Source: Gracilaria gracilis
Lineage: Eukaryota; Rhodophyta; Florideophyceae; Gracilariales; Gracilariaceae
DNA: 64,000 nucleotides
Assembly: GCA_030374805.1 (NCBI GenBank)
Contig: JARGSG010000012.1
Coordinates: 868,001-932,000, forward strand
Direction of reading: 5' to 3'
This document shows positions 40,469 to 50,842 of the stretch, one piece after another. Below the pieces are notes generated by a model, which ran no database searches, was not told the origin of the DNA, and saw only the letters and a program-made list of their open reading frames with translations. The position numbers and the translations under genes are program-made. Positions within the stretch are counted from its first letter, which is position 1. The number at the start of each line of letters is the position of its first letter.

Positions 40469-42286
40469 CTACGGCACATCGTCGTCTGCCGTGCCAGTTG
40501 TTGACGTTTCCGACGAAATATCACTCAAGTGTTTTGAAACGTCTTCTTCTGTCCTGGAGCTCCGAATCGCGTCGCATGCCTTGAGTGTGATAAATATTGC
40601 CCCCACAACAAAAGCGCTCACGAAGAACAAGTAAAGCTTTTCAAACTTCAGAACGTTTCCAAAAGGCGCTGGACACTTCGGTATATTCTGAAAGTACTGT
40701 TGTAAACTTGGAGTTGCAGCTTCGTTCCTCAGCGATAGCGTGGCCATACTCATAGGGTTGGTTAAGCTTGAGTTCTTGGGAAGAATCATGGATAATCCGG
40801 CTGTGTATATGGGTTCTTCGCTCGAAAGGAGATGACCGCAGTATTGCCCATGAATTGCATCGTGTAGAGTGGAGTCAAGAATGAGTCCAAACTTGCAAGT
40901 TCCGTTCTTTACGGCCGCCAAAGTTTCTTCGAAAGAACCACGAAAGAAGGACTTCCCTTTTCTTGCTTTGTGGCAGTCGCTATGTTTTCGAACCAAGTAG
41001 AACGGTAGACAAGAGTTAGGAATCTTGCTTGCATAACTGCTGACGTTGACGAATGACGTTGATCTTACCTATACGCGATGGCATTATTCCAAAATGTCTC
41101 AACTGCACTCCCACCAGGCACACACACATCTTCTGGTTCTATCCGACAAGTCTTAAAATCATTGACTGACTGGAATGCCGGTATCACCGTTTCTTGCACG
41201 AGAGAAGCACTGTTGTACAAAGGGATATTGTTTTGTCAGAAAAGTTTTGCAATTGAGCGCTCGAGAAGAGTAGGTTAAAGGAGAAATACTTACGTTATAC
41301 TTGCTTCGTATGCTAGTACCATTAGTAGTCCAAATATTCCAATAGCCAGATTCAGAGTCCAACTATGGTTTCGGTCTCTGCCCGGTACAATGTCATGATC
41401 GGATTGAAGGACAATTCTCGTTACTAATTGGGGAACAAAGGCAAATAATTGTTGGTATGAGACAGTCAGCGTCTGATTGTGAACACTTGATTCGTTGCAC
41501 ACAGAACCAATCGGACCCCCGTAAACTTACTAGTACTTCTGAGCGCTGTTTCGAATCGGTGAAGATTCTGTCTGAGAACCCGCCTAAATAGTTCCCAATC
41601 AGTCCTTGCGTTCTGCTGCTCAGAAGAGAGGATGGGTGCAAACCGCTTATCAAGAAACTTAGCGAACGCAAAAAGAGCAATTATTGCGAAGATGCAAACC
41701 CAAGAAGCAGTGTCGAACGTGGTTAGGAAAAAAAGCTTCTGTCCTGATCGGTGCGAACTAGAAATGTGGAAGGTAACTCGGATACCATCAAACACAAAGG
41801 CAGGGAGAAGATCAACGCGAAGCTCACGGTCTACCGAGCTAAACCAACCACCAATTCCAATATCACATCGACATTGTGGATCATTCTTGACTCTCCCGTT
41901 CTCTGAACAGTTGCCCATCATATCTATGAATCTGTTGAAACTTGTCCCGTTCCCCTCGACGTAGGGAATAAATGAGCTGCACTTCCAGTCGAGAAGAGCT
42001 TGCATCTCGTTGAGATAGTTCGTTATTATTCCATTAATTCCATTCTAGTGTGGAACAAAACATCAAACAAAGTGTCAAAGGTGAGTCCAGAGTCTTATAT
42101 CGAGAAAGAGGGGCCCATACTCACATTGCTGTGCTTTTTTGGATCGAGATATACAATCGGGGGTTCATGTATCACGCAGCAACGAAGTTTAGTTCCAGAA
42201 AGAGCGTTCGAAATCTGGAGCTCATTGGATGCGGATTGTACAATGAAGCAAAACACAAGAGCTGCGTACAACGATTGAGAGTACAT
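40469..42286 (-). CDS. ionotropic glutamate receptor-like protein, five exons, 485 aa
   Basis: Exons read on the minus strand: 42286-42125, 42044-41531, 41423-41294, 41209-41069 and 40979-40469. All junctions are GT-AG (donors GTGAGT, GTAAGT, GTAAGT, GTAAGA) and phases agree. The product has a signal peptide (about residues 1-20) and a first ligand-binding lobe beginning LRCCVIHEPPIVYLD with NGIITNYLNEMQALL. CDIGIGGWFSSVDRELRVDL follows, the site where glutamate receptors have (D)xA.G.FT.T.ER. A membrane helix near ASWVCIFAIIALFAFA, a short pore-region segment and a second helix IGIFGLLMVLAYEASIT come next. A second lobe and a final helix LYLFFVSAFVVGAIFITL complete it. It is predicted to be a plasma-membrane ligand-gated cation channel. 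The ligand is unknown. Confidence 0.8.
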
Positions 42287-42594
42287 TTTGCACCTTGACG
42301 GTAGAATAAGATAGATCTTTCCAACAGAAGCAGCTCAGTACTTCCGCCAAATGCTTTTTGCGTCTTCTTGTGGCGAACAATGCAACTATTAGGCTTCTCT
42401 ATTTCTTGTACTCGCTCTCGTCAAAGCTGACTTTAACTGAAGATGGTAAGAGGTCGGACTCCCTGTGTGAAAGCTATGACTTTGATCTTCCAGTGTGGAG
42501 CGCTTTGGCGCCTGTCTCAAGCTCATAAATTCGAAACGGTGGAAGACGCCTGTGCTACTGTCCAGAGATGCGGGCTTTGTCGTTGGTGTTCACT

Positions 42595-42662
42595 GTGAGC
42601 GCGTACGTCTTTTCCCCGTCGCACGTGGGGTATGCTAACCAGCCGCAACAACTCTAGTGCTT
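42595..42662. repeat. 68-bp repeat, copy 1
   Basis: Imperfect match to 46266-46333 in the same orientation, sharing GAGCGCGTACG, CGTGGGGT, TGCTAA and TGCTTCC in register. Confidence 0.65.
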
Positions 42663-43102
42663 CCCTTTACAATGTAACCATCAAGTACATTTAATGTAGA
42701 CATTGTTTCGGTCATAAACCTGCTTTTACAATGAAAGCAGTAGAGGGATTATATAGTGGCTAACATGTACAGTACACGTACCTGGATTCGTAAGTGACTT
42801 GTATTCGTGGCCCTCGTCGCAGCAATGAACCCTTACTAAATCTGAATCTATTTGTGCATGCTGTGCTTCTGAATTGATAACTAGTAGTATATTTGCTTGT
42901 TAGCTAGGAGAACGTGTTGACCAGAAGGTGCTGTTGCACCAGCTATAAGTACACTGGTACGGTACTACCTGCTTGTCTTGTTGGAGCTAGAACAAGAGAG
43001 AAAGAAAGAAAGAGACATCTTTACTTTTAGGTGTGGCGGCGCCACAGTGGCGCCCTTATGAAGGGGCGCCATACAACAATTGCTATCAAGAACTTGACTA
43101 TC

Positions 43103-43122
43103 TACCGTTGGTACAACGGTAC
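43103..43122. repeat. double GGTACC palindrome
   Basis: TACCGTTGGTAC is followed at once by AACGGTAC, so two family members share an arm. Confidence 0.7.
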
Positions 43123-44083
43123 CGAAGAGAGAGAGTCACGTTTACTGTAGGGTGATGTACGCCCCTGGAGGGCCAAGAAGGCTAAGAGGGCTAACCCTCT
43201 AACCCTAGCTACTATGAGAGTTACACTTGTATCGAGAAGAGCCAACCTTTTCTCAGGAACCTTTTACAGGTAGCGTTGCCATTGGTAGCGTTCTACCTTT
43301 AGCTTTCTTGACCGAGATCATTTCGTTGGCCCTGTCCAAGCATGCAGAAGAGAATCAAGCAGGAGCGGACCCCGCTCAGCGGAAGAGTAGAAGCTCTCAA
43401 ATACTCTGTATCCCTGTCCACGTCTCCCTGCATCTGGATGCCTGGCCAGCCCAGATGTTTCTCACAGAAATTCTCAGGAAGCCTGCGAAATGGATCACAG
43501 ACGCAGAGCGGCAGCGTGAAGCTTGCCTTGTAGCGTACCATTGGTGCAGAGGCCTCTACCATCATAAACACCATCATGATCGCAGCTGGACTCCAATCTG
43601 AAACTCATAATCTATTGCCTACAACGGCCTGACGCTCAGTCGAGGCCCACCCGTTTCGCCGACATCATCATCAACGTCTTCACGACCAAAAGCAATCAGA
43701 GCCATCACAGCTCCGCACCCTGCTGTTCGGAATTTGGTCTTCAATTGCCCACTTTTCTCACCATTTCAACAGCGGCTTTTGATTGCAATCGGCTGATCGC
43801 TGCTGGCCGGGCAAGCAGCGTCGGGCAGCAAAGGGCGCTTTCTACCTGACAGACTCAAAGGATCACTTTGCAGCTTCTTGACTTACCATAATAGCATCGA
43901 TATGAGCACCCGGACTCGCCAAGTCTGGGAACCAGCAGCGCAGCGAAGTTGCTTCTAAATGCAATAATGCGATATTCTGGTTTGTACCAACGGTACCATA
44001 GATTTGTGTCGCTCTTGCTGAACTGTGGTTTGCCGCGAGACGTGCCATCGCTCCGGCCGCATCTCTCTCTCCTTTTGAACACT

Positions 44084-45229
44084 ATGCACCCAAGCGCCGC
44101 GCAGCTTCGCTCCAAGTTCCGCCTGAACAGTGCACCAATGGTGTCCGATATTCACAGATTCACTCCCTGGGACTTGAACACTCTTGTTAAGTGCCCGCTG
44201 TCCATCAACCAAACCACATTGCAAACCTATTCCCCCTTCGGAAATGACTTGAAGGACACACCGACCATATATCATCTTCTCACTCCGGTAGGGCTAACAA
44301 CGCCTCAAAGTCTTTTGGATCATATTAATAAGAACACTGACCTTGATCATGCCCGAATTCTTCACTTGGCAAGGCTAGGCGCAGTTTATCTTCGTGCGTC
44401 GAAGTATAGCCCTCGAGTGAGCCCAAAGCCAACAAGACAAACTTTTGAGGGTCTTTACACATCACTTCCCACAAGCACCCCGATCTATATACGAATATAT
44501 ACGAATCCAAAGCGACACTCTGCTATTACTAACTTTTCTGTGTTGACCCAAACCGATCTTTATACTGCCGTATGTAAACCAGCTGGCATTCCAGCATGTG
44601 CAACGCTGGACAACGCGAAAGAAAATTTGTTGCGGGAGACTGAGAGACGGTTGAAACTCGAGCCGCATTCACTGTGCATCACTACGCGACTAGACTTGTG
44701 CACGAGCGGCGTTGCCATCCTTACTCAACGGGAATTCGCGGCGGAGATGAACAAGTGGTTGTCTGGGTGTGACAAACGATACATCGTGTGGACAAGGAAG
44801 CCCGTTGAACTCGGTCTTATGCGAGATTGGTACTTCAAGAGAATCAGAGTAGCTGCCGGACAGAGTGAAACCCCTTTATTGCATCCGTACCGGGGTGAAA
44901 AGGACCCACCGGAAGGGTTTGTTCTGGTTTCATTACGCGTTGAATCCTGTACGGAAACGATAAACGGATTTGTTTCCAAGGTTGTTTTGCTCACTGGTAA
45001 GACACATCAGATTCGTTTACAATTTGCTGCACGTGGCGCGCTAGTCAATGGTGATTGTAAGTATTCAAATGTTGTTGGTCGGGTTTATGAAGGAGGTGTG
45101 CTTGGCAGGGATCCCAAAGTTATTGGACTGCATCTCATGGAGATTGGCGGTAAACTTCGAAACCAGTATGTTCGCATTGTAGCGGACTGGAAGGCCAGGG
45201 GGGATGAACCACATCGGCTGGATATATGA
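44084..45229 (+). CDS. RluA-type pseudouridine synthase, 381 aa
   Basis: The catalytic domain starts at about residue 145 with YTAVCKPAGIPACATLDNA. ITTRLDLCTSGVAILTQ carries the catalytic Asp of the RLD motif, and KRYIVWTRKP and LLTGKTHQIRLQFAARGA follow, the conserved blocks of the RluA family, which turns uridine into pseudouridine in rRNA, tRNA or mRNA. The first 140 residues lack an S4 domain. The frame is open from 43949, but a palindrome of the dispersed family lies at 43984-43997, so I start at the ATG at 44084 (MHPSAAQLRS); an ATG at 43967 is the alternative. The first residues could hold an organelle leader. The target RNA cannot be told. Confidence 0.9.
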   Translation: MHPSAAQLRSKFRLNSAPMVSDIHRFTPWDLNTLVKCPLSINQTTLQTYSPFGNDLKDTPTIYHLLTPVGLTTPQSLLDHINKNTDLDHARILHLARLGAVYLRASKYSPRVSPKPTRQTFEGLYTSLPTSTPIYIRIYTNPKRHSAITNFSVLTQTDLYTAVCKPAGIPACATLDNAKENLLRETERRLKLEPHSLCITTRLDLCTSGVAILTQREFAAEMNKWLSGCDKRYIVWTRKPVELGLMRDWYFKRIRVAAGQSETPLLHPYRGEKDPPEGFVLVSLRVESCTETINGFVSKVVLLTGKTHQIRLQFAARGALVNGDCKYSNVVGRVYEGGVLGRDPKVIGLHLMEIGGKLRNQYVRIVADWKARGDEPHRLDI

Positions 45230-45781
45230 TTGATGCGGTCGGAAGGTATTGTCGGACAGAACTCGCCAATCGCTCGTCTGGAGCAACTACCTAGGTCAGC
45301 TCTGTCCCGGGAAACACATGTTTTCAGGACAGTCACATATTTGGTTTGCATCATTTGTGACTAGCATATCACTAAGATACGAAATATCCTGAACACAGCG
45401 TAGACGCGACTCAAACAAAGCGACGGAAGAATGTTGCACCTTCTGTAGCCAATACTTACTTTTCTCATAAGACGGATTTAAGTGAATACCTTCTTCCTTC
45501 CAAAATGGGTCTTATCAAACGCTATGACCAGAAATATCACAGCGCAACATAGGAATCGCATGGTTGTCACATATACATGGTAGTAATGTGCAGATACTGC
45601 TCTTGTTTGGTTTCTCATAAACGAGACTTGGATAAATTTCTTCTGAAGCGTCAAGCTTTGACTGAAGGTTCCATGGGCTACGAATAGCAGAAGCGTGAAA
45701 TGGACCATGGCCACCCTTTAGTCTCTCGGTAAAGGGGAAAAGCGCCTCTGCTTAACCGAAAAACGAATGGGGAGTTTCCAA
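45230..45781. other. intergenic
   Basis: The minus-strand frame 45478-45714 begins like a secretory leader (MAMVHFTLLLFVAHGTFSQS) but has no domain, and could equally be a remnant of the adjoining gene relic. Nothing else. Confidence 0.4.
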
Positions 45782-46320
45782 TTAGCACCTGGCTACCCAA
45801 ATGAAGGCGGGTTTTCGACAACGGGAGACAGAAAGGGCCAAGAAAGTGCCAACGTGCCAACTTTTGGGTCTCAGTTCCTTCGGCGGGAAACCCCAGGATA
45901 CAAGCCATTGATCTACCTGATCGTAGAGAAACCCTTCAAACTCTTTGGCATCCAGTTCACAGGCTTTCATATTTGTTGCTGTTGAAATCGCCCGGTCGCG
46001 TTTTTGGCGAACTGGGTGTTCATACAAGAGTTTCGATTTCTGCAGAAGGATAAAAAATAGGCGGGATTGGTTCTCTTTGTTTGGAGCGCCGTCCGCAGTA
46101 AGTGTTCAAAGTTCTCAGGCATCCAGTCTAACAGTTCCAGCCGTTCTAAGACGCGTTTGTGCGTTAACATTGATCTTCCCTTCAAAAGCGTCCAGTTGTT
46201 CATATGTTGCTGGTCGACTAACTTTTGTAGCTCGTCATCTAGATAATCTTCTTCTTCTTCCTTATTATGAGCGCGTACGCTAATTCCTCGTAACGCGTGG
46301 GGTTTGCTAAATACCCCCAA
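45782..46320 (-). pseudogene. relic of the 453-aa membrane-protein family
   Basis: Two minus-strand frames, one ending at 45967 and another at 45782-46027, are similar to the C-terminal third of the gene at 49481-50842. EEDYLDDELQKLVDQQHMNN, then WTLLKGRSMLTHKRVLERLE, then ELDAKEFEGFLYDQVDQWLV match it in order. The frame changes between the second and third block, and the N-terminal membrane part is missing, so this is a truncated, frameshifted duplicate. A short intron joining the blocks cannot be excluded. Confidence 0.7.
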
Positions 46321-46333
46321 CGACCTATAATGC
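46266..46333. repeat. 68-bp repeat, copy 2
   Basis: Partner of 42595-42662. It overlaps the upstream edge of the gene relic, so the repeat may mark a duplication boundary. Confidence 0.6.
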
Positions 46334-47339
46334 TTCCTAACGAAAACCTAGCCACTGGCTGCAAATCTGCAACCGTGTTACGCTCACTCAGCGACTACAT
46401 TGTTTTCCAGAGGAACCATTAAACCTCTAAGGTGTTTTCGACTGCCTGAGCATTTCGCTACCGACGTTTATCGCCTTTTCATTTTTTGTCCTTCTCACCT
46501 GCACCATTCGTTCATCCTCTCAAGAGCTCGTCGGTAGAGCGGCACACCACGACGAATCGCTCTGCACGTACCACATTGTGCCGTATAAGAGATCATGACG
46601 GCATTCTTCCATCCAGTTCTCCTTTCGTCGGTGAGACTATATGAGAGAACAGCCAGTGGCTTCACATCGTTTCCCGCTCCGAGATGAAGGTAAGTGCTTA
46701 AATCTACTCTGCACAGAGCTTCTATCATATGAGGTTGCTGACGATGACACATTTCTGTACCTTGCATTCACTAAGGGGTTTTATGTTAAAGCAGGTACGT
46801 ATATGGCCAAATGTCACAATGCTGCGACGAAAATGAGCAGCCCTTCACGCGATACAAACGATTTTGGCCTCACAAAACTGCGCCTTCATCAATACAGAGG
46901 ACTAGCTGTCGCTTTGGACAAACTTGTCCAATAAGGAAAATGCTGCTTCTTAGGCACCTGGGGAGAGCAAGGCAGCAGTCTGCAACTCGTCACAGTTACA
47001 CCCTCCGCACCCCGCTCGGACGCATCTTTCACCACCATGTTCTTCCTCAAAGGCCAGATCCTCCTCGCAAACAGACCCCTATGACTTGCAATCACCACTT
47101 CTCTGACCAGACCCATTCACGCACACTCCGCCGTGGCAATGCAGCCTATTCTTGCAATCCCAAAATGGTTTCTGCCCGCATGTCCCGTGGCTGGTCGTAA
47201 TTGCTTCTACTACACTTAGGGTAACACAGAGGACGATCGAATTGAATGAAACGAGGCGAACTCTGCCGAACATCCCTGCTTTTGCTCAAATCAGAACGGG
47301 CTGCACGACGTAAGCCATGCGCTTTCGTCTCCTCTTTGC
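46334..47339. other. intergenic with possible small secreted-protein exon
   Basis: The minus-strand frame 47079-47273 starts MFGRVRLVSFNSIVLCVTLS, a good signal peptide, and continues CGQKPFWDCKNRLHCHGGVC, a five-cysteine pattern typical of small exported proteins. It ends soon after and may be a first exon; I could not place the rest. Plus-strand frames at 46641-46934 and 46811-47200 show no domain. Confidence 0.35.
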
Positions 47340-47346
47340 TATAAAA
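47340..47346 (+). promoter_or_regulatory. TATA box of the coiled-coil/Cys gene
   Basis: GCTATAAAAGGC, 77 bp upstream of the ATG at 47417, an ideal distance for a short leader. Confidence 0.7.
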
Positions 47347-47416
47347 GGCAAGCTCACAGAGTACGGGAAGCAGATCTGCCTTTCAACGCAAATAGCAACC
47401 TCCGTAACTTGAAAGA

Positions 47417-48112
47417 ATGATCGACCCGATATCTCTCATTGCGATTCCCGTCTTGTCGGCTGTCTTTGCGGGAATTGCTTCGCAATTGCAAACTCGCGGA
47501 CTCCATGGAGACCAAACCGCCAGTAACCAGCAAATAGCGGAGATCGCTGACAGGCTGATGCGTTGCGAGAACGGCTTGCGCGACCTTTGGGCCGAACAGC
47601 AAGGCCAAGACGAGGAGAGAAAGGCCGTGATATTACTCCGCGAAGAAAAGGAAAACGAAACAGGACAAAAGATCATGGCGAGGCTGATGGAGTGTGAGAA
47701 AGGTTTGCGTGAACTTCGGGCCGAAAGGCAAATCCAAACCGAGGAGTACAAATCGGCGACTTTGCGATGCGGGTACTACGAAAGGAAGATTGATGAAGAC
47801 ATGCAGAAGCTCAGAAAGAAGCTAAACGATGTCGGAAAGGAAATTGGAAGCCTGAGGGGCCCTGGAAACGGCAGATGGCAGGCAGGAGTGAAATCCAACG
47901 CTGGTCCCAAAGAAAGACGTGACTTTAGCAAGTTAAACACGGACTGGTCTTGGGGCTGCGTCGGAAGAGGGGAGGCTCACATGTACCGCAAGAACAAACG
48001 GTGCTTTTCATGTGGGCTGGTCCGGGATTCGAAAGGAATACACCGCTGCGTTCCTGACAACGAACGTGTGATGGAGAGTTCTGCGCCTGCAAGTAATGCG
48101 AATGGTGCATAA
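47417..48112 (+). CDS. membrane-anchored coiled-coil protein with C-terminal Cys motif, 231 aa
   Basis: Not a family I recognise. Residues 3-22 (DPISLIAIPVLSAVFAGIAS) are a hydrophobic anchor. Residues about 40-145 are a charged coiled coil with an internal duplication: RLMRCENGLRDLWAEQQGQ and RLMECEKGLRELRAERQIQ, 46 residues apart. The C-terminus has a compact Trp/Cys/His motif, DWSWGCVGRGEAHMYRKNKR followed by CFSCG and HRC, that could bind zinc. A TATA box precedes it and AATAAA at 48358-48363 may be its poly(A) signal. The design suggests a membrane tether with an oligomeric stalk and a small metal-binding head; function unknown. Confidence 0.7.
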   Translation: MIDPISLIAIPVLSAVFAGIASQLQTRGLHGDQTASNQQIAEIADRLMRCENGLRDLWAEQQGQDEERKAVILLREEKENETGQKIMARLMECEKGLRELRAERQIQTEEYKSATLRCGYYERKIDEDMQKLRKKLNDVGKEIGSLRGPGNGRWQAGVKSNAGPKERRDFSKLNTDWSWGCVGRGEAHMYRKNKRCFSCGLVRDSKGIHRCVPDNERVMESSAPASNANGA

Positions 48113-49480
48113 CGCAATATTGGACTTGGGGATGCAACTACAGAGATCCGGAGCGGCTTGCGAGAGCCATCGACACAAACATTTTGTTGATGAGGCTCGC
48201 AAGAACCTTCGGAGCCAGTTGGACTTGCAACGTCTGCGCGTGTGCATGATAAAATGGTACAAACTCTCGCTGTCGTCGCGAGCTGTGTCCTCACGACTTC
48301 GCACTCTTCCAAAATGTAAACCAACCCAAGGGCCTTCATTCTGTTAGATGTGTCTCTAAATAAAGCTTTGGGCTTCACGTTTCCTTCCTCTGTGCCTTCT
48401 GGTCAAGCGTGAGCGCACCGTTCCGTCGGAATCACAACTGCTCTGTGCCTTCTGGTCAAGCGTGAGCACACCTAAAGGTTTACCTTTCCGTCACAATCAC
48501 ATCTTCAGCCTCGGCTTATTCGTGCAAGTTACCCCCTGTATCTTCGATACCCTTCATCTCCAATTGGATATCTACGAAGGTACTATCGTACAAACTCGGA
48601 TCTGAATCGGCTATTTTAGGGAGCTTCCTCGCATGCTCGTCCCTCATCAAATAGATCGTCGACAACCGGTATTCCTCTCCCCTTTAGCTGGCCGAACGTT
48701 GTTCAACGAGGATTTCATGAAAGCTGAAAGCGAGCTTGAAAAGCCACGAACAAATACACGAGCAAAACGTAAGAAGAGCTCTCTACTAACCATATCTTGC
48801 AAGCGTCAACATGCGTCCTTGCTTTGTCTCTGCATTGGCAAACAAATCCCTTCTACAGCGAAAACACAATGCGCAATCGAAGAGATACCGCTTGCGGCCC
48901 TTGATGACAGCATCAAAGTCACTTCCGGACGAGTTATTCGTGGTGTCCCCAGACGAATGGGACTCCCTTAAACGACCTGCGTGGTGCAGGGAGGACTACA
49001 GCCTTTTATGGTGGATAGTGAGGAGTTGGAGATGACCAGGGCCATATCTATGATACACCCCGAGAAAAAAGTGTTGATCGACCATCTCTTAGAAGGCGAA
49101 TCTCTTCTCGTTGCTTAAATCACAGTTAGGAAACAGTTACCAACGGTACATCTCTCGGATGCGAGGCACAAAAGTATAGAACATACAGTACAGTACTGTA
49201 TATAGTTCACAAGCCCTCATACCTTCGGTAGAATACTGACTTCGACAATGAACACTTCTACTGGGCTATGAAACTATTAGACAAGGGCAGAAAACTATTG
49301 AGCTACATTTCCGGTGGGCACCGATTAATGCGGATTGGTGCTCTACAAACAGCAGCAGCGTGTGCGTTTCGCATGGATTGGGGTATGATTGACAAACACT
49401 CACACTTCCCTTAAAAACAGGACGGACGAGGATTTCTGTACAGCTGCAAGGAATCGCGATGTTGAATTCATTTTGCTTCC
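48113..49480. other. intergenic, tandem duplication and palindromes
   Basis: A segment of about 30 bp (TCTGTGCCTTCTGGTCAAGC and following bases) is repeated at 48389 and 48442, spacing 53 bp. Palindrome-family members lie at 48573-48591, 49138-49149 and 49220-49230. The plus-strand frame 48633-48971 (112 aa, basic) has no domain. Confidence 0.5.
48388..48472. repeat. tandem duplication, 53-bp period
   Basis: Two copies of CTCTGTGCCTTCTGGTCAAG plus GCGTGAGC, each followed by similar TTTCCGTC/TTCCGTC and AATCACA words. Confidence 0.7.
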
Positions 49481-50842
49481 TTATGAAGACGAAGCTGAAC
49501 TTTCTACCACAGGAGGTACCAATGGCCAAGGCAGTGGCGACCTCCGAGCCCGACGGAGTTCTCTCTCGCAACCCCAAGATAAAAGCCATTGATCTACTTT
49601 GTCATACAAAAAACCTTCAAACTCTTCAGCGTCCAGCTCACATTCCTGTATACTTCTTACTATACTCATTGCTGGACTCTTACCGGGTTTAACAGGGCGT
49701 CGATGCAAGAGTTTTGATTTCTCAAGAAGAATGTAAAAAAGCTGAGATTGATTCTCCTTGCATAAAGCACCATCCACTGTGAAGTGTTCAAAGTTGTTCG
49801 GCTTCCAATCCCATAGTTGCAGTCGTTCTATAACCTCTCGGTGCACGAGCGTTGATCTTCCTTTTAAACACGTCCAATGCTTTGCTTGCTGCCTATCGAC
49901 CATTCTCTGCAATTGGTCATCGAGATACTCGCCTCTTACGAAATACGCCAGCTCCCCAATGATGCATATCTCCATGACCAGGTTCAGTACCACGAACACT
50001 TGGCACTTTGTCTCCAGGAACACTGCGAATGGCTCATCTGTCAACGAAAGAGCACAGAGAGATGTCTTTCTGAAATCAACATTCAGGGGTCGCGGTTCAT
50101 CCGCGGGCGTGCATAGATTGACGGAGTGTTTGCCATGGTGTCTTAAATGCGCGTTCAGATACGTATTGCAACTCTGATAACAACCTTCACGTCTGGTATG
50201 GAGTGGAAGAAGAACCTTTATGTCTTTCCGAGAGCGACGGCAGCAGAGATATCGCCGAAGTCCAGAAAGAGCTTTGTTGAAAAACGAAACGGTGACTTTG
50301 TGACTAGGGTACACACAGTATATCTGTGCATTGCAAGCCTTGCCCTGACATTTGCCGCCTCGGTTTGCGCTGCCCTTAACGGCGCGGCATGGGCTTTCGA
50401 TGCGAAGGTAACATAACTGGTCTGCATAGCATACTAAATCGCTATGGATCTGGTACCCATTTCGAGACGCGCGGTAATAAAACTTTAGCGCTCGACGCAA
50501 AATAAGAACGCGCGCACTGAAGTCGGCGACTGCGGGGGAAAGGGCAAAGTTGATGGCCACCAGCGCCTCCAAACTGATTTCACGACGCCAGCCAAGTACA
50601 AGCGATGCTATCGATAGGCAGGCAATGACGATGAACAAAAAGACCATCAGCAAACTTCTTTCCCAGAAGCGAAAGGTGCCAAACGACTTGCCAGGAAGCT
50701 TTGTCCGTACCAGTTGAATAAGAATCGTGAGCGCTATCGAAGCGGTGATCAGCGCCAATTCTAAAGAGGTTCCGTACCCGGGTGAAGCAGCGCGGGAACC
50801 CAACGAGGCGCCACCAGAGATCACATGTTGAACAGGAGCCAT
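49481..50842 (-). CDS. lineage-specific membrane protein, 453 aa
   Basis: Not recognised. From the ATG at 50842, hydrophobic segments lie at about residues 26-44 (LELALITASIALTILIQLV), 62-83 (SLLMVFLFIVIACLSIASLV) and 92-108, with a further one near residue 285 (VFVVLNLVMEICIIGELAYF). A Cys-rich cytosolic or lumenal loop lies between residues 135 and 230. The C-terminal 150 residues are hydrophilic, with YLDDQLQRMVDRQQAKHW and CELDAEEFEGFLYDKVDQWL. The same blocks are found in the broken copy at 45782-46320, so this is a small local family. The N-terminal helices plus charged tail recall a sensor or channel-like layout, but no known domain supports that. Confidence 0.7.
   Translation of the reverse strand: MAPVQHVISGGASLGSRAASPGYGTSLELALITASIALTILIQLVRTKLPGKSFGTFRFWERSLLMVFLFIVIACLSIASLVLGWRREISLEALVAINFALSPAVADFSARVLILRRALKFYYRASRNGYQIHSDLVCYADQLCYLRIESPCRAVKGSANRGGKCQGKACNAQIYCVYPSHKVTVSFFNKALSGLRRYLCCRRSRKDIKVLLPLHTRREGCYQSCNTYLNAHLRHHGKHSVNLCTPADEPRPLNVDFRKTSLCALSLTDEPFAVFLETKCQVFVVLNLVMEICIIGELAYFVRGEYLDDQLQRMVDRQQAKHWTCLKGRSTLVHREVIERLQLWDWKPNNFEHFTVDGALCKENQSQLFYILLEKSKLLHRRPVKPGKSPAMSIVRSIQECELDAEEFEGFLYDKVDQWLLSWGCERELRRARRSPLPWPLVPPVVESSASSS

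Larger units (their letters stand above)
42287..44083. other. intergenic, hairpins and repeats
   Basis: No gene supported; the plus-strand frame 43227-43601 has no domain. Visible structures: a 68-bp repeat at 42595-42662 shared with 46266-46333; palindrome-family members at 42956-42969, 43103-43122 and 43984-43997; and a hairpin with 8-bp arms, TGGCGCCC at 43048-43055 and its complement at 43064-43071. Confidence 0.5.

Noticed and set aside
49481-50842. Chemosensory seven-helix receptor
   Set aside because: Only about four hydrophobic segments and a large Cys-rich loop; no conserved receptor motif.
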